Assembly (NCBI RefSeq): GCF_008304605.1
Contig: NZ_PIJY01000026.1
Coordinates: forward strand, 124,001 to 188,000
DNA from: Oceanobacillus polygoni
GTDB taxonomy: Bacteria; Bacillota; Bacilli; Bacillales; Amphibacillaceae
Reading direction: 5' to 3'
DNA length: 64,000 bases
The notes under the pieces were generated by a model. That model ran no database searches. It worked only from the letters and a program-made list of their open reading frames with translations, and was not told the origin of the DNA. Of this stretch, positions 51,655 to 59,586 are shown piece after piece (within the stretch, counting starts at the first letter, position 1; each line of letters starts with the position of its first letter). The translations under genes were made by a program, and so were the position numbers.

Positions 51655-52581
51655 CTAAACCGAAGCTATTTTTTCGATTTTCCCGTATTCAACCAGGGTT
51701 TCGCGAATTTCTTTTTGCAATGCTTCTGAAGGTAAGCCCATTGGTTTACGTAGAACTGGTTCAATCATGCCCATCATGCCGAGTGCAGCTTTAACTGGTG
51801 CAGGGTTTGTATCTTTAAACAGCACATCATTCAGATTCATTAATTCAAAGTGAAGATCCTGTGCCCGTTTGATATCTCCTTCTTCCCATGCATTATGCAT
51901 TTCTGCTATCTTCTTAGGCTCCACGTTTGCTGTTGCACTGATGGATCCTGCCCCTCCAATTGCTAGCATTGGGTAGCATAAAAGTTCAATTCCTGAATAC
52001 AATAGGAAGTCTCTGCCACAGTTAAGCAATACTCTATTAACATGTTCAAAGTCTTTATTTGATTCCTTCGCTCCCACAATATTAGGACAATCTTTTACCA
52101 AACGTGCCATCGTTCCTACTTCCATGTTTTGTGCAGTACGTCCTGGTATATTGTAAATAATAATCGGAATCTCTACAGAATCAGCTACTGTTTTGAAATG
52201 ATCGTACAAGGCTTCCTGGTTTGGTTTGTTATAATAAGGAACAATTACCATTGCAGCATCTGCACCCATTTCTTCAGCTTTCTTCGTTAAGTACACGGTT
52301 TCATCATGGTTCGTAGATCCAGTTCCTGGAGCAAATGGAATTCGTCCATTAATTGTTTTGCTTGCATTTTCCATTACTTGAACGCGCTCTTCTGTTGTAA
52401 GTGAACTCGGTTCTCCAGAAGTACCAGTTACAGAAATGGCATGTGTTCCATTTTCAATCTGAAATTCGATTAATTCAGACTGCTTTTCGAAATCGATATC
52501 TCCATTTGCTTTAAACGGTGTAATTACTGGTGCAATGGACCCTCTTAATCTCTTTTTAATCGTATCGTATTTATTACTCAT
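51655..52581 (-). CDS. DapA-family aldolase, proposed hydratase-aldolase of the homoprotocatechuate pathway
   Basis: The 308-residue TIM barrel belongs to the dihydrodipicolinate synthase superfamily, which works through a Schiff base. It has the pyruvate-binding loop VTGTSGEPSSLTTEE (about 50-64), the Tyr in YNIPGRTAQNM (about 143) and the Schiff-base Lys in VGAKESNKD (about 171). It is not a lysine-biosynthesis gene by context: it sits third in the hpaE-hpaD transcript and is closed by a terminator. Some relatives hydrate a 2-oxo-3-enoate and then cleave it to pyruvate and an aldehyde. Neither HpaH nor classical HpaI is in the window, so this enzyme may perform hydration and cleavage to pyruvate and succinate semialdehyde. 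AGGAGG lies about 10 bases before the ATG. Confidence 0.85.
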   Translation of the reverse strand: MSNKYDTIKKRLRGSIAPVITPFKANGDIDFEKQSELIEFQIENGTHAISVTGTSGEPSSLTTEERVQVMENASKTINGRIPFAPGTGSTNHDETVYLTKKAEEMGADAAMVIVPYYNKPNQEALYDHFKTVADSVEIPIIIYNIPGRTAQNMEVGTMARLVKDCPNIVGAKESNKDFEHVNRVLLNCGRDFLLYSGIELLCYPMLAIGGAGSISATANVEPKKIAEMHNAWEEGDIKRAQDLHFELMNLNDVLFKDTNPAPVKAALGMMGMIEPVLRKPMGLPSEALQKEIRETLVEYGKIEKIASV

Positions 52582-52623
52582 TTTATAATAACCTCCTGTT
52601 AGTTTGCTAAATATATAGATTAT

Positions 52624-53607
52624 TTATATTACTGTAGTTGGCTTTCTTTTTTCTAATGTTGGCTGTTTTGTTTCAACTTTTTCACCTGTATAAACATTGA
52701 GGAATGTTGATGCCTCTTCAAACCAGCTATCTGGCGCTTCATGTCCCCAGAAAGTTTGACGTTGAGGATCATCTAAATCCCATTCGATTGGATCAAAGTC
52801 AGAATCACCCGTGTAATAATCGCCATTATACAATTCGATACGGTGTCCGTCTGGATCTCTTAAATACAAGAAGAATGCGTTAGACAATCCGTGACGTCCT
52901 GGCCCTCGCTCAATTGATGCAGAAAATCCTTTTGCAGCTAAGTAATCACAGCCATCGATCAGACTCATTGGGTCTTTTAACCAGAAACCAATATGATGAA
53001 GTCTTGGTCCAATGCTATTCATAAAAGCAGTGTCATGTACTCCTGGTTTACGATGTAACCATGCTGCCCAAATATTATCTTCACCTTTCGATGTCGTATA
53101 CTCTGAACAAGCAAAACCAAGTTCTTTTATATAATAGTCATAAGCTTTTTGTACATTAGGTACTGCACAGTTGAAGTGATCAATTCGCTGTACTTTTGCA
53201 CCTACGTGAATGTCAAAGCGCTGCAGCATACGCTCCACTTTATCCATTTCAAAATAAAATTCAACAGGAATTCCTGAAATATCCTGAATGCGAATTGTAC
53301 GTCCAATTCCTTTTTGCGAACCTTTTTCCATCCACTTTACTTCTGTCCCTTGGCTTTGAAAGAATAATTCTAACTTTTCAAGGTCAGCTTCCGCATTAAC
53401 GCGATAGCTAATTACTTCAACAGCTGCTTCGGCTTTCTTTTTTAACCAAAGGCAATGATGGTTATGATCTTCAATTGCTCGATAGAAAATGTTCTCATCA
53501 TCTGATTCGGTTTCGATTAAGCCAAGTGCATCATAGAACTCTCTTGATTTATCTAAGTCTGTAACATGAAGGACGGCACGCCCTGTACGTTTAATATCAA
53601 AGTTCAT
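52624..53607 (-). CDS. hpaD: 3,4-dihydroxyphenylacetate 2,3-dioxygenase
   Basis: The 327-residue protein is a type I extradiol dioxygenase with two vicinal-oxygen-chelate domains. The iron ligands are visible in the second: His in RIDHFNCAVP (about 154), His in PRLHHIGFWL (about 215) and Glu in GHRIELYNGDY (about 267). It opens the ring of homoprotocatechuate next to the hydroxyls, giving 5-carboxymethyl-2-hydroxymuconate semialdehyde. The C-terminal stretch with DPQRQTFWGHEAPDSWFEEA is typical of Bacillus-type HpaD. It lies 29 bases after hpaE and 42 before the aldolase gene. AGAGGGG lies about 9-10 bases before the ATG. Confidence 0.93.
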   Translation of the reverse strand: MNFDIKRTGRAVLHVTDLDKSREFYDALGLIETESDDENIFYRAIEDHNHHCLWLKKKAEAAVEVISYRVNAEADLEKLELFFQSQGTEVKWMEKGSQKGIGRTIRIQDISGIPVEFYFEMDKVERMLQRFDIHVGAKVQRIDHFNCAVPNVQKAYDYYIKELGFACSEYTTSKGEDNIWAAWLHRKPGVHDTAFMNSIGPRLHHIGFWLKDPMSLIDGCDYLAAKGFSASIERGPGRHGLSNAFFLYLRDPDGHRIELYNGDYYTGDSDFDPIEWDLDDPQRQTFWGHEAPDSWFEEASTFLNVYTGEKVETKQPTLEKRKPTTVI

Positions 53608-53636
53608 ATTTTAGGTTCCCCTCTCCATTTTTGATC

Positions 53637-55175
53637 TTATTTTCCAAATTGCGGTATATGATGATCACCAATAGCTACATGGATAATTTTTTGTTCCGTA
53701 TAGAATTCAAATGCATAGTGTCCGCCTTCACGTCCGATTCCACTGTCTTTTGAACCACCGAATGGAGTTCTTAGATCACGCACATTTTGGGAGTTTACCC
53801 ATAACATGCCTGATTCAATGGCATGTGCTACCCGGTGACCGCGTTTGATATCGTTTGTCCATACATATCCAGCAAGTCCATATCTTACATCATTTGCTTT
53901 TTCAATTACTTCTGCTTCTTCTTTAAATGTCATTACTGCAATAACAGGCCCAAAGATCTCTTCTTGTACCACACGCATTTCATTGGAAGCGTTCAACAAA
54001 ATAGTTGGCGCTACGTAATTGCCTCGGCTTAATTCTGTAGGAATATCACCGCTGATTATTTCACAGCCTTCTTCCTCAGCAATCTTGAGATAGTTTTTTA
54101 CGTTGTTGTAATGTTCTGTTTTAATAAGCGGTCCAACTTGTGTATCGTCTTCTAACGGGTCGCCCACTTTAATATTCCAAACCCGTTCCTTTAATTTTTC
54201 GATAAATTCATTTGCAATACTTTCATGCAAATATAGTCTTGAGTTTGCCGTACAGCGTTCACCATTAAATGAGAATATCCCCCAAGTGGCTGCATCAAGT
54301 GCTCTATCAAGGTCAGCATCTTCAAATACGATAATTGGTGATTTACCGCCAAGCTCCATGGAGAAACGTTTCAACGCATCTGCGCCATTTTTCATAATAG
54401 TAGATCCTGTAGTTGTTTCCCCAGTGAAGGAAATAAGCTGTACATCAGGATGTTTAACTAATGCATCTCCAGCCGTTTCACCAAAGCCATGTACAATATT
54501 GAAAACACCGTCAGGGAGTCCAGCTTGATCGATAATTTCTGCCATCCGATTAGCTGTCAATGGAGACCATTCTGCAGGTTTCAAAATGACCGTATTACCT
54601 GTTGCTAATGCAGGTGCGATTTTCCATGTTTCTAGCATAAAAGGAGCATTCCACGGCGTGATTAATCCCGCGACACCAACTGCAGAATGTACTGTGTAAT
54701 TAATGAATTCATCGTCTACCTGGTACACTTCTCCATACATTTGAGATTTCACTGTATCTGCATAAAAACGGAAGTTATTTGCAGAACGTGATACTTGTTT
54801 TCTTGTTTGAGCAATTGGAAGACCAGTGTCTAATGATTCTAATAAAGCGATTTCATCTGTATGTTGCTCAATTAGATCACCTATTTTATATACATACTCC
54901 AAACGTTCAGCTTGTTTTAAATTTCCCCACTCACCTTTAAATGCTTTCTTTGCACTTTGAACAGCTTTATCAATATCTGCAGCTTGACCTGATGCAATAC
55001 TATTAATCTTCTCATTCGTAAAAGGGCTGATATTGTCAAACGTTCCTTTATCTTCAGCATCAACGAATTCTCCGTTTATATATAGCTTAATATCTTCTAG
55101 TTTGCTGGCTAGTTCTTCGTGTTTGCTTACTAATTCTTCGTGTTTGCTTACTAATTCTTCATGTTTTACAGACAC
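53637..55175 (-). CDS. hpaE: 5-carboxymethyl-2-hydroxymuconate semialdehyde dehydrogenase
   Basis: The 512-residue enzyme has the aldehyde dehydrogenase core: ITPWNAPFMLETWKIAPALA, FTGETTTGSTI, catalytic Glu in ELGGKSPIIV (about 277) and catalytic Cys in FSFNGERCTANSRLYL (about 311). The NGERCTANSR variant is typical of HpaE, which oxidises the ring-opened semialdehyde with NAD. The start is GTG at 55175, with AAGGAG 8 bases upstream. The first 30 residues are unusual: three copies of the heptad HEELVSK make a short coiled coil not found in most HpaE. It is first in the hpaE-hpaD-aldolase transcript, with a clear promoter overlapping a 16-base palindrome. Confidence 0.93.
   Translation of the reverse strand: MSVKHEELVSKHEELVSKHEELASKLEDIKLYINGEFVDAEDKGTFDNISPFTNEKINSIASGQAADIDKAVQSAKKAFKGEWGNLKQAERLEYVYKIGDLIEQHTDEIALLESLDTGLPIAQTRKQVSRSANNFRFYADTVKSQMYGEVYQVDDEFINYTVHSAVGVAGLITPWNAPFMLETWKIAPALATGNTVILKPAEWSPLTANRMAEIIDQAGLPDGVFNIVHGFGETAGDALVKHPDVQLISFTGETTTGSTIMKNGADALKRFSMELGGKSPIIVFEDADLDRALDAATWGIFSFNGERCTANSRLYLHESIANEFIEKLKERVWNIKVGDPLEDDTQVGPLIKTEHYNNVKNYLKIAEEEGCEIISGDIPTELSRGNYVAPTILLNASNEMRVVQEEIFGPVIAVMTFKEEAEVIEKANDVRYGLAGYVWTNDIKRGHRVAHAIESGMLWVNSQNVRDLRTPFGGSKDSGIGREGGHYAFEFYTEQKIIHVAIGDHHIPQFGK
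55101..55163. repeat. Three tandem 21-base repeats coding a heptad in HpaE
   Basis: Three 21-base units (55101-55121, 55122-55142, 55143-55163) differ by one to three bases. Each codes for HEELVSK or HEELASK, an amphipathic heptad with strong helix and coiled-coil character. Confidence 0.85.
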
Positions 55176-55213
55176 ATGATCCACTCCTTCAGTTGAATTT
55201 TCTTTCTATTATG

Positions 55214-55242
55214 ATTATATATTAAATCATATATGATTTGAA
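55214..55242 (-). promoter_or_regulatory. hpaE promoter with overlapping palindromic operator
   Basis: TTCAAA (55242-55237) and TATAAT (55219-55214) are 17 bases apart. The perfect 16-base palindrome AAATCATATATGATTT (55224-55239) covers the -35 edge and the spacer. The adjacent GntR/FCD protein, whose operators are short AT-rich palindromes, is the likely repressor. A weak cre-like box (13 of 15) lies further up at 55287-55301. Confidence 0.7.
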
Positions 55243-55346
55243 GTGTTATTCTTTATTTTTAAAAATAAATTTGCAGTTCCCCCAAAATTTAGCGCTTTCA
55301 TTTCTTTTCATAATACTGTTATCCATAAAATATCAAGGATGGCACC

Positions 55347-56024
55347 CTATATAAACGTAGTGCCATTTGGCTGTCTTTTTCTTTCATGAAACGATTGAAC
55401 TGTATTTAACTTATGCGATCTAACTGCTAATTCGATTACTTGAAAATCTGCATCCTCGCTTAACAGCTGAATAATATGCTCATGTTCATCAATAGACTCT
55501 TTAGCTCTTTTTGGATTAAATGTTGACCCCGTCAAACGGATGGAATCCAGCTGCATCCATGTCTTTCGGATGGACTCAATCAAATACTGATTCGGACAGC
55601 TATCGTACGTTAAGTCATGAAACTTTCGATTTAGATCTCCAAATTTTCCAAACTCAAACTCTGTTAAAGCCTCCTTCATTTGCTGATTTAAGTCCTTCAA
55701 GAATGTAATTTGTTCCTCAGTAAGTGATGCTTTGCTAAGTGCTGTAGCATATCCCTCCATGACAGCCAACGTGGAAAGCGTATCTGTATACTTGCTTTCA
55801 TCAATCGGCGTTACAACTGGACCAATATTTTGCTGGTATTCAATTAAACCTTCTGCTTCTAACGAACGTACAGCCTCTCGAATTGGAATGGCACTTGTTG
55901 CTAATTCTTTGACCAGCTGATTAATAACAATCCGCTGTCCAGGTGCATAGAAACCTTCCATAATTCTTGATTTCATATAATCATATGCTTTTTGTTTTTT
56001 GCTTACTCGTTTAGTATTATTCAT
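55347..56024 (-). CDS. GntR-family regulator with FCD domain
   Basis: The 225-residue protein has a winged helix of the GntR family (YDYMKSRIMEGFYAPGQRI, IPIREAVRSLEAEGLI) and a C-terminal all-helical FCD domain with metal-ligand candidates (NRKFHDLTYD, IDEHEHIIQLL, AVRSHKLNT). Such proteins usually release DNA on binding an organic acid intermediate. It lies directly upstream of the hpaE promoter, whose palindrome is its likely target. It has a promoter so close (-10 at 56039-56034) that the leader is at most a few bases, so translation may be leaderless; no good ribosome site is visible. Confidence 0.88.
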   Translation of the reverse strand: MNNTKRVSKKQKAYDYMKSRIMEGFYAPGQRIVINQLVKELATSAIPIREAVRSLEAEGLIEYQQNIGPVVTPIDESKYTDTLSTLAVMEGYATALSKASLTEEQITFLKDLNQQMKEALTEFEFGKFGDLNRKFHDLTYDSCPNQYLIESIRKTWMQLDSIRLTGSTFNPKRAKESIDEHEHIIQLLSEDADFQVIELAVRSHKLNTVQSFHERKRQPNGTTFI

Positions 56025-56033
56025 AGTGTCTTC

Positions 56034-56062
56034 ATATTATATGAATTGGTGAATTTGGTCAA
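56034..56062 (-). promoter_or_regulatory. Promoter of the GntR gene, very short leader
   Basis: TTGACC (56062-56057) and TAATAT (56039-56034) are 17 bases apart; TATAAT lies two bases further up. The ATG is at 56024-56022, about 10 bases after the -10 box, leaving almost no 5' leader. Confidence 0.65.
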
Positions 56063-56080
56063 AGGTTCTCTTTAAGAGGT

Positions 56081-56288
56081 TGTTCAAAAAGTCCGGTAAA
56101 AATGACACATCGAATTTCTTCGTTGTCGAAAGAGGAACTTCTACTAAGAACGCCCACGTCCTGTGGGCAACGTAGAAGTCAGCACATCCTGTGCAAGCCC
56201 GTTCCTCACGTATTAATTGCATACGTTCCGGTACTCAAAGCTTCACCGCCTCGAACTTCTCGGTACTTTTTATCCTCCTTTTTGAACA
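56081..56288. repeat. MITE-like repeat with terminal inverted repeats
   Basis: This 208-base non-coding element starts with TGTTCAAAAAG and ends with CTTTTTGAACA, perfect 11-base terminal inverted repeats, extended imperfectly by GGTAAAAA and its partner near TACTTTTTATCC. Inside is a nested hairpin: ACTTCTAC/GTAGAAGT outside and GCCCAC/GTGGGC inside (56137-56179). It lies between the GntR gene and the flavin reductase gene, 6 bases after the reductase stop. It resembles short dispersed repeats in Bacillaceae genomes, from memory; copy number cannot be checked here. Confidence 0.65.
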
Positions 56289-56294
56289 CGTACT

Positions 56295-56768
56295 TTAAGC
56301 GTATTCTTTTTGTCTGTAATCTCCGTATTTACCGCAATAGAAAGTTAATGGATTACCATCTGTTACTTTTACATCTTTTACGCTACCGATAAACAGTGTA
56401 TGGTCACCAACTACAATTTCTTGATCGACATCACAAACAACCGAAGCTAAAGATTCTTTAATAACTGGCACACCTTGAATGGAACCAAAATCAACGCCGC
56501 CTTCTTTTTTCTTTTGCCCAGCAAAATTCATGGAGATGTCCTGCTGTTGATCCGAAAGAAAGTTTACTGCATATTGCCCTGAAGCCTTTATTTTTTTGAG
56601 CATATTTGCATGATTATCAATTGAAATCGTTATCAATTTTGGTTCTAGTGAAATAGACATAAATGCATTCGCTGTCATTCCATGAGCATCAGTGCCATCA
56701 TTTGTTGTGATTACCGTTACACCTGTAGCGAATCTCCCCATTGCATTCCGAAATTCTCTGCTATCCAT
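56295..56768 (-). CDS. hpaC: Flavin reductase, HpaC type
   Basis: The 157-residue protein matches NAD(P)H:flavin reductases that feed two-component monooxygenases: FRNAMGRFATGVTVITTN at the start, HGMTANAFMSISLEPKLITISI, and HTLFIGSVKDV with the conserved His (GDH). It would supply reduced FAD to the HpaB-type oxygenases. The start is ATG at 56768, with AAAGGAGG about 8 bases upstream; the longer frame overlaps the gene before. It is the third gene after HpaB copy 2 and the FAD-synthetase-like gene, 19 bases from the latter. A repeat element lies directly behind it. Confidence 0.9.
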   Translation of the reverse strand: MDSREFRNAMGRFATGVTVITTNDGTDAHGMTANAFMSISLEPKLITISIDNHANMLKKIKASGQYAVNFLSDQQQDISMNFAGQKKKEGGVDFGSIQGVPVIKESLASVVCDVDQEIVVGDHTLFIGSVKDVKVTDGNPLTFYCGKYGDYRQKEYA

Positions 56769-56787
56769 TAAAACTCCTCCTTTAAAA

Positions 56788-57615
56788 TTATACCGAAAGA
56801 CTCTCTGATACGTTGATCCTACTAATAAATTCAATTGAACAAACATCACCTAACTCGTGAGCCGGTTCATTCAATTTCAATTCATTATCTGCTCTCGAAT
56901 TAGAATATTGATGAAACTTACCGTGTAAGGTTTTTGTTCCTTGCTTCACTTTCACTGCATAAGTTCCAGGTCTCGGAAAAATAGATTTATCACTTGGCTG
57001 TACAACTATATTTCCATTGATTTTATATGGAAGAATGTTAACGCTCACCTCATAATTCGAGCCTACATAATAAGGCACCACATTCACATTCCCTTCCTGG
57101 ACCAATCCTCTTATAAGTGTAGAGCTAATTTTTTCCTGCAAGTAGGTTTTTTTAGGGATAACGGATAAACCAAACCCACTTTTTTTCGATTCTTTCCGGA
57201 GTAGTTGTGTGTTACCCTGCGCCTTAAAACCAAACGTGAAATCAAAACCGACAACGACGTGTTTCGTATTTGAATTCAATATATATCTCTGGATGAAGTC
57301 AGCCGGAAGGAGTGAAGCGAAAGTGCGATCAAATTCCATAACAAATAACTTATCAACTCCCATGGCTTCCATTTTTTTAATTTTTTCAGGTAATGTCATC
57401 AAGTACTTACGATTTTTATTCCCTTTTAAAACTTCATCTGGATGCGGGCTAAATGTCATCGCAGTAAATAAGACATTTTGCTTTTTCGCCAGTTCCTTGG
57501 CACGGTTTAATAATTCTTGATGCCCTAAATGCACCCCATCGAAAAATCCGATTGCCATGATATGAGGTTTCTGAGATATTTGGTCATCCAAGTGAGTCAA
57601 GTTAATCACTTCCAT
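56788..57615 (-). CDS. FAD synthetase-like protein (RibF N-terminal type)
   Basis: The 275-residue protein has the nucleotidyltransferase fold of bacterial RibF: MAIGFFDGVHLGHQELL (the HxGH ATP site), FSPHPDEVLKG, FVMEFDRTFASLLPADFI, VVGFDFTFGFKAQGN and ISSTLIRGLVQEG. This half joins AMP to FMN to make FAD. The C-terminal part is not a clear riboflavin kinase: only VSVNILPYKINGNIVVQPS and PGTYAVKV recall it, and the usual GxPTAN ATP/Mg motif is not visible. It lies between the oxygenase and reductase genes of a flavin-dependent monooxygenase, so it is likely dedicated to FAD supply. AAGGAG lies 9 bases before the ATG. Confidence 0.85.
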   Translation of the reverse strand: MEVINLTHLDDQISQKPHIMAIGFFDGVHLGHQELLNRAKELAKKQNVLFTAMTFSPHPDEVLKGNKNRKYLMTLPEKIKKMEAMGVDKLFVMEFDRTFASLLPADFIQRYILNSNTKHVVVGFDFTFGFKAQGNTQLLRKESKKSGFGLSVIPKKTYLQEKISSTLIRGLVQEGNVNVVPYYVGSNYEVSVNILPYKINGNIVVQPSDKSIFPRPGTYAVKVKQGTKTLHGKFHQYSNSRADNELKLNEPAHELGDVCSIEFISRINVSESLSV

Positions 57616-57712
57616 TACAGAATTCTCCTTCCTGCTGCATTGTTTTCTAGCCTACATTCATCTTATTCAATTCCATTCATTACTTCTATGACATTTTTTG
57701 TTTAAAATGCTT

Positions 57713-59218
57713 TTATTTTAAGACAGTTTCTGTTTGTGTTCCTGATTTTGTTAATATTGATGGTTTTTTAATGTTTTGGCTTTCTAAGAACTCATCGACC
57801 ATTGCTTTATATGGTTCTTTATTATAATTATCAAAGTAAGCCATACCCATTTTCACTGGATCGCCAAAGAAGTAGTACTCATAATGTGTCTGACGGCTTC
57901 CAAATGAACTCATTGTCATGTCCCATGCAAGACGGAATAATTGAACACGTTCGAAACCTTCCACGTTTTTACCTTGCATGGCTCTGTTTAAGATTGGTCC
58001 AAGTTCTGCGCTAGCAAAATCATCATAAGTCGGAATCCCCATTAAGCCAGATGCACCTAAAATTCTTAAGATTTCTGCTAAACGTGGATATACACGTGGG
58101 AACCAGTTTCTTGCAGCATTCAATGCTTCAAAGTCTGGAGTCATCATGCCCCATTTGTCAATTTTTGCATTGTACTCGGCTTTGTATAGATGAGATTTCA
58201 TATTTTCTAGCGTAAGCATAATTTCTGTACCTTTGTCTTTCACATGCTGGAATCCATCGATACCAATTGAATCCATCAGCTTAAGCACAACACCGAGTAA
58301 AAATTCTACTTTTGCAATATCTTTTGCGATAACCTGATGTGACATGTGTACCACTGCATTTGTTTCAGCGAATGCGCCATTACAAATCTCAGAATCTTCC
58401 AGAATGAAAATACGATCCCAAGGAACAAGTACATTATCAAAGGAAACAATTGCATCTCCTTCTTCGAACTGAGAGCCTACTGGATGATCATAACCATTTT
58501 TACCATAATCAAATCCTTCGCGGCTTAGGTATTTCAATCCTGGCGTGTTATTTGGTATTGCAAAAGCAAGTGAATAAGGATCATCTTTTGCTCCTGTTCT
58601 AACTACGGTCGAAGGGAAAACGAAAATTTCATCCGTAATACCAGCTTGTGTAGCAAGTAAGCGAATACCGTCAACAATAACTCCATCATCATTCTTCTCC
58701 ACTACATGCAGAGCAACATTTGCATCTTTTTGTTCCGCCTGTATTTTCGCACGATTTACTTGCGGATGAATCAATGTGTGCGTGAGACTGATATCATTTT
58801 CTCTAGCATATTCTGCGTACTTTCTAGCGTTTTCAGCAAATTGCGGATTACCTTTGCCGTAATAATCATATGCTTTTTCCATTGTCATAACTTCTGAATT
58901 TAAATAGTCTGGAGAGCGTCCCATTAAACCTTTTGTGATTCCCTGCCACTCCATAATCGCTTCTCGACGTTCGATTAAGTCTTCTATAGTTTCCGGTGCC
59001 ATGAAGGTCTTTCCAACTTTATCACCGGTTGTTGGAGATGTATAAAGCATTTTTTCTGGTTTTTCATATTGTAAATCATACAATTTTGCCATGGATTGGA
59101 CGGCACCTTTAAATGCCGGATGTGTAGTAACATCTTCTACTCGCTCCCCATGGATATAAACGTTGTTCTTTGCTTTCTTTAAATTATCAATGTACTGCTG
59201 TCCTGTTTTAGCTGGCAT
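57713..59218 (-). CDS. hpaB: HpaB-family FAD-dependent aromatic monooxygenase (oxygenase component), copy 2
   Basis: The 501-residue protein is an oxygenase of the 4-hydroxyphenylacetate 3-monooxygenase family: VEDVTTHPAFKGAVQSMAKL, ITKGLMGRSPDYLNSEVM, LTHTLIHPQVNRAK, DNVLVPWDRIFILED and WDMTMSSFGSRQTHYEYYFFG. It inserts oxygen ortho to a phenol hydroxyl using reduced FAD. It heads an operon with an FAD-synthetase-like protein and the reductase HpaC, so this copy is the better candidate for 4-hydroxyphenylacetate hydroxylation to homoprotocatechuate. The start is ATG at 59218, with AAAGGAGG about 8 bases upstream. It diverges from a LysR gene across a gap with a large dyad. Confidence 0.9.
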   Translation of the reverse strand: MPAKTGQQYIDNLKKAKNNVYIHGERVEDVTTHPAFKGAVQSMAKLYDLQYEKPEKMLYTSPTTGDKVGKTFMAPETIEDLIERREAIMEWQGITKGLMGRSPDYLNSEVMTMEKAYDYYGKGNPQFAENARKYAEYARENDISLTHTLIHPQVNRAKIQAEQKDANVALHVVEKNDDGVIVDGIRLLATQAGITDEIFVFPSTVVRTGAKDDPYSLAFAIPNNTPGLKYLSREGFDYGKNGYDHPVGSQFEEGDAIVSFDNVLVPWDRIFILEDSEICNGAFAETNAVVHMSHQVIAKDIAKVEFLLGVVLKLMDSIGIDGFQHVKDKGTEIMLTLENMKSHLYKAEYNAKIDKWGMMTPDFEALNAARNWFPRVYPRLAEILRILGASGLMGIPTYDDFASAELGPILNRAMQGKNVEGFERVQLFRLAWDMTMSSFGSRQTHYEYYFFGDPVKMGMAYFDNYNKEPYKAMVDEFLESQNIKKPSILTKSGTQTETVLK

Positions 59219-59428
59219 AACTTTATCCTCCTTTAGTTTCCATCTGATTTTCTTCCATTTTTTCAAGTTGTTTTCAAGACCGCCAAAATGTATTCGTTTT
59301 CATAATGTGTTATAAAAATAAAATGATTACATATCATTGTGGTCACAGAAAAACCGTGCATATGCTTTTAAAACATTTTAATAATTCAACCTTGTTTGTA
59401 TAGTAACACGCAATTGGATATATGAAAA

Positions 59429-59465
59429 ATATCTAAAATATATGATTGCCATATATTTTAGATAT
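59429..59465. promoter_or_regulatory. 37-base dyad, probable LysR operator
   Basis: Perfect 16-base arms ATATCTAAAATATATG (59429-59444) and CATATATTTTAGATAT (59450-59465) are separated by ATTGC. LysR-type proteins bind such dyads between divergent genes, repress themselves and activate the partner operon. Confidence 0.75.
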
Positions 59466-59473
59466 ACTATTAT
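59446..59473 (+). promoter_or_regulatory. Promoter of the LysR gene
   Basis: TTGCCA (59446-59451) and TATTAT (59468-59473) are 16 bases apart. The -35 box lies inside the dyad, so bound LysR protein would repress its own gene. Confidence 0.6.
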
Positions 59474-59586
59474 ATATAATTTGTAGTGAAGTGAATTTTT
59501 TGACTTCTTCATCAATTGATACTATCATTTTTTTATATATACTAGGTTTATTACCGTTTAGATAAGAGATATCGGGGTGGAGAAAG

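Larger units (their letters stand above)
59219..59586. other. Divergent control region between hpaB and the LysR gene
   Basis: The 368-base AT-rich gap contains a 37-base dyad (59429-59465) and the LysR promoter (59446-59473). A weak minus-strand -10 (TATAAC) near 59305-59310 may serve hpaB. No other gene was seen. Confidence 0.6.

Noticed and set aside
51655-52581. DapA-family gene as lysine-biosynthesis dihydrodipicolinate synthase
   Set aside because: It lies in the hpaE-hpaD transcript with a terminator behind it, and no lysine genes are nearby.
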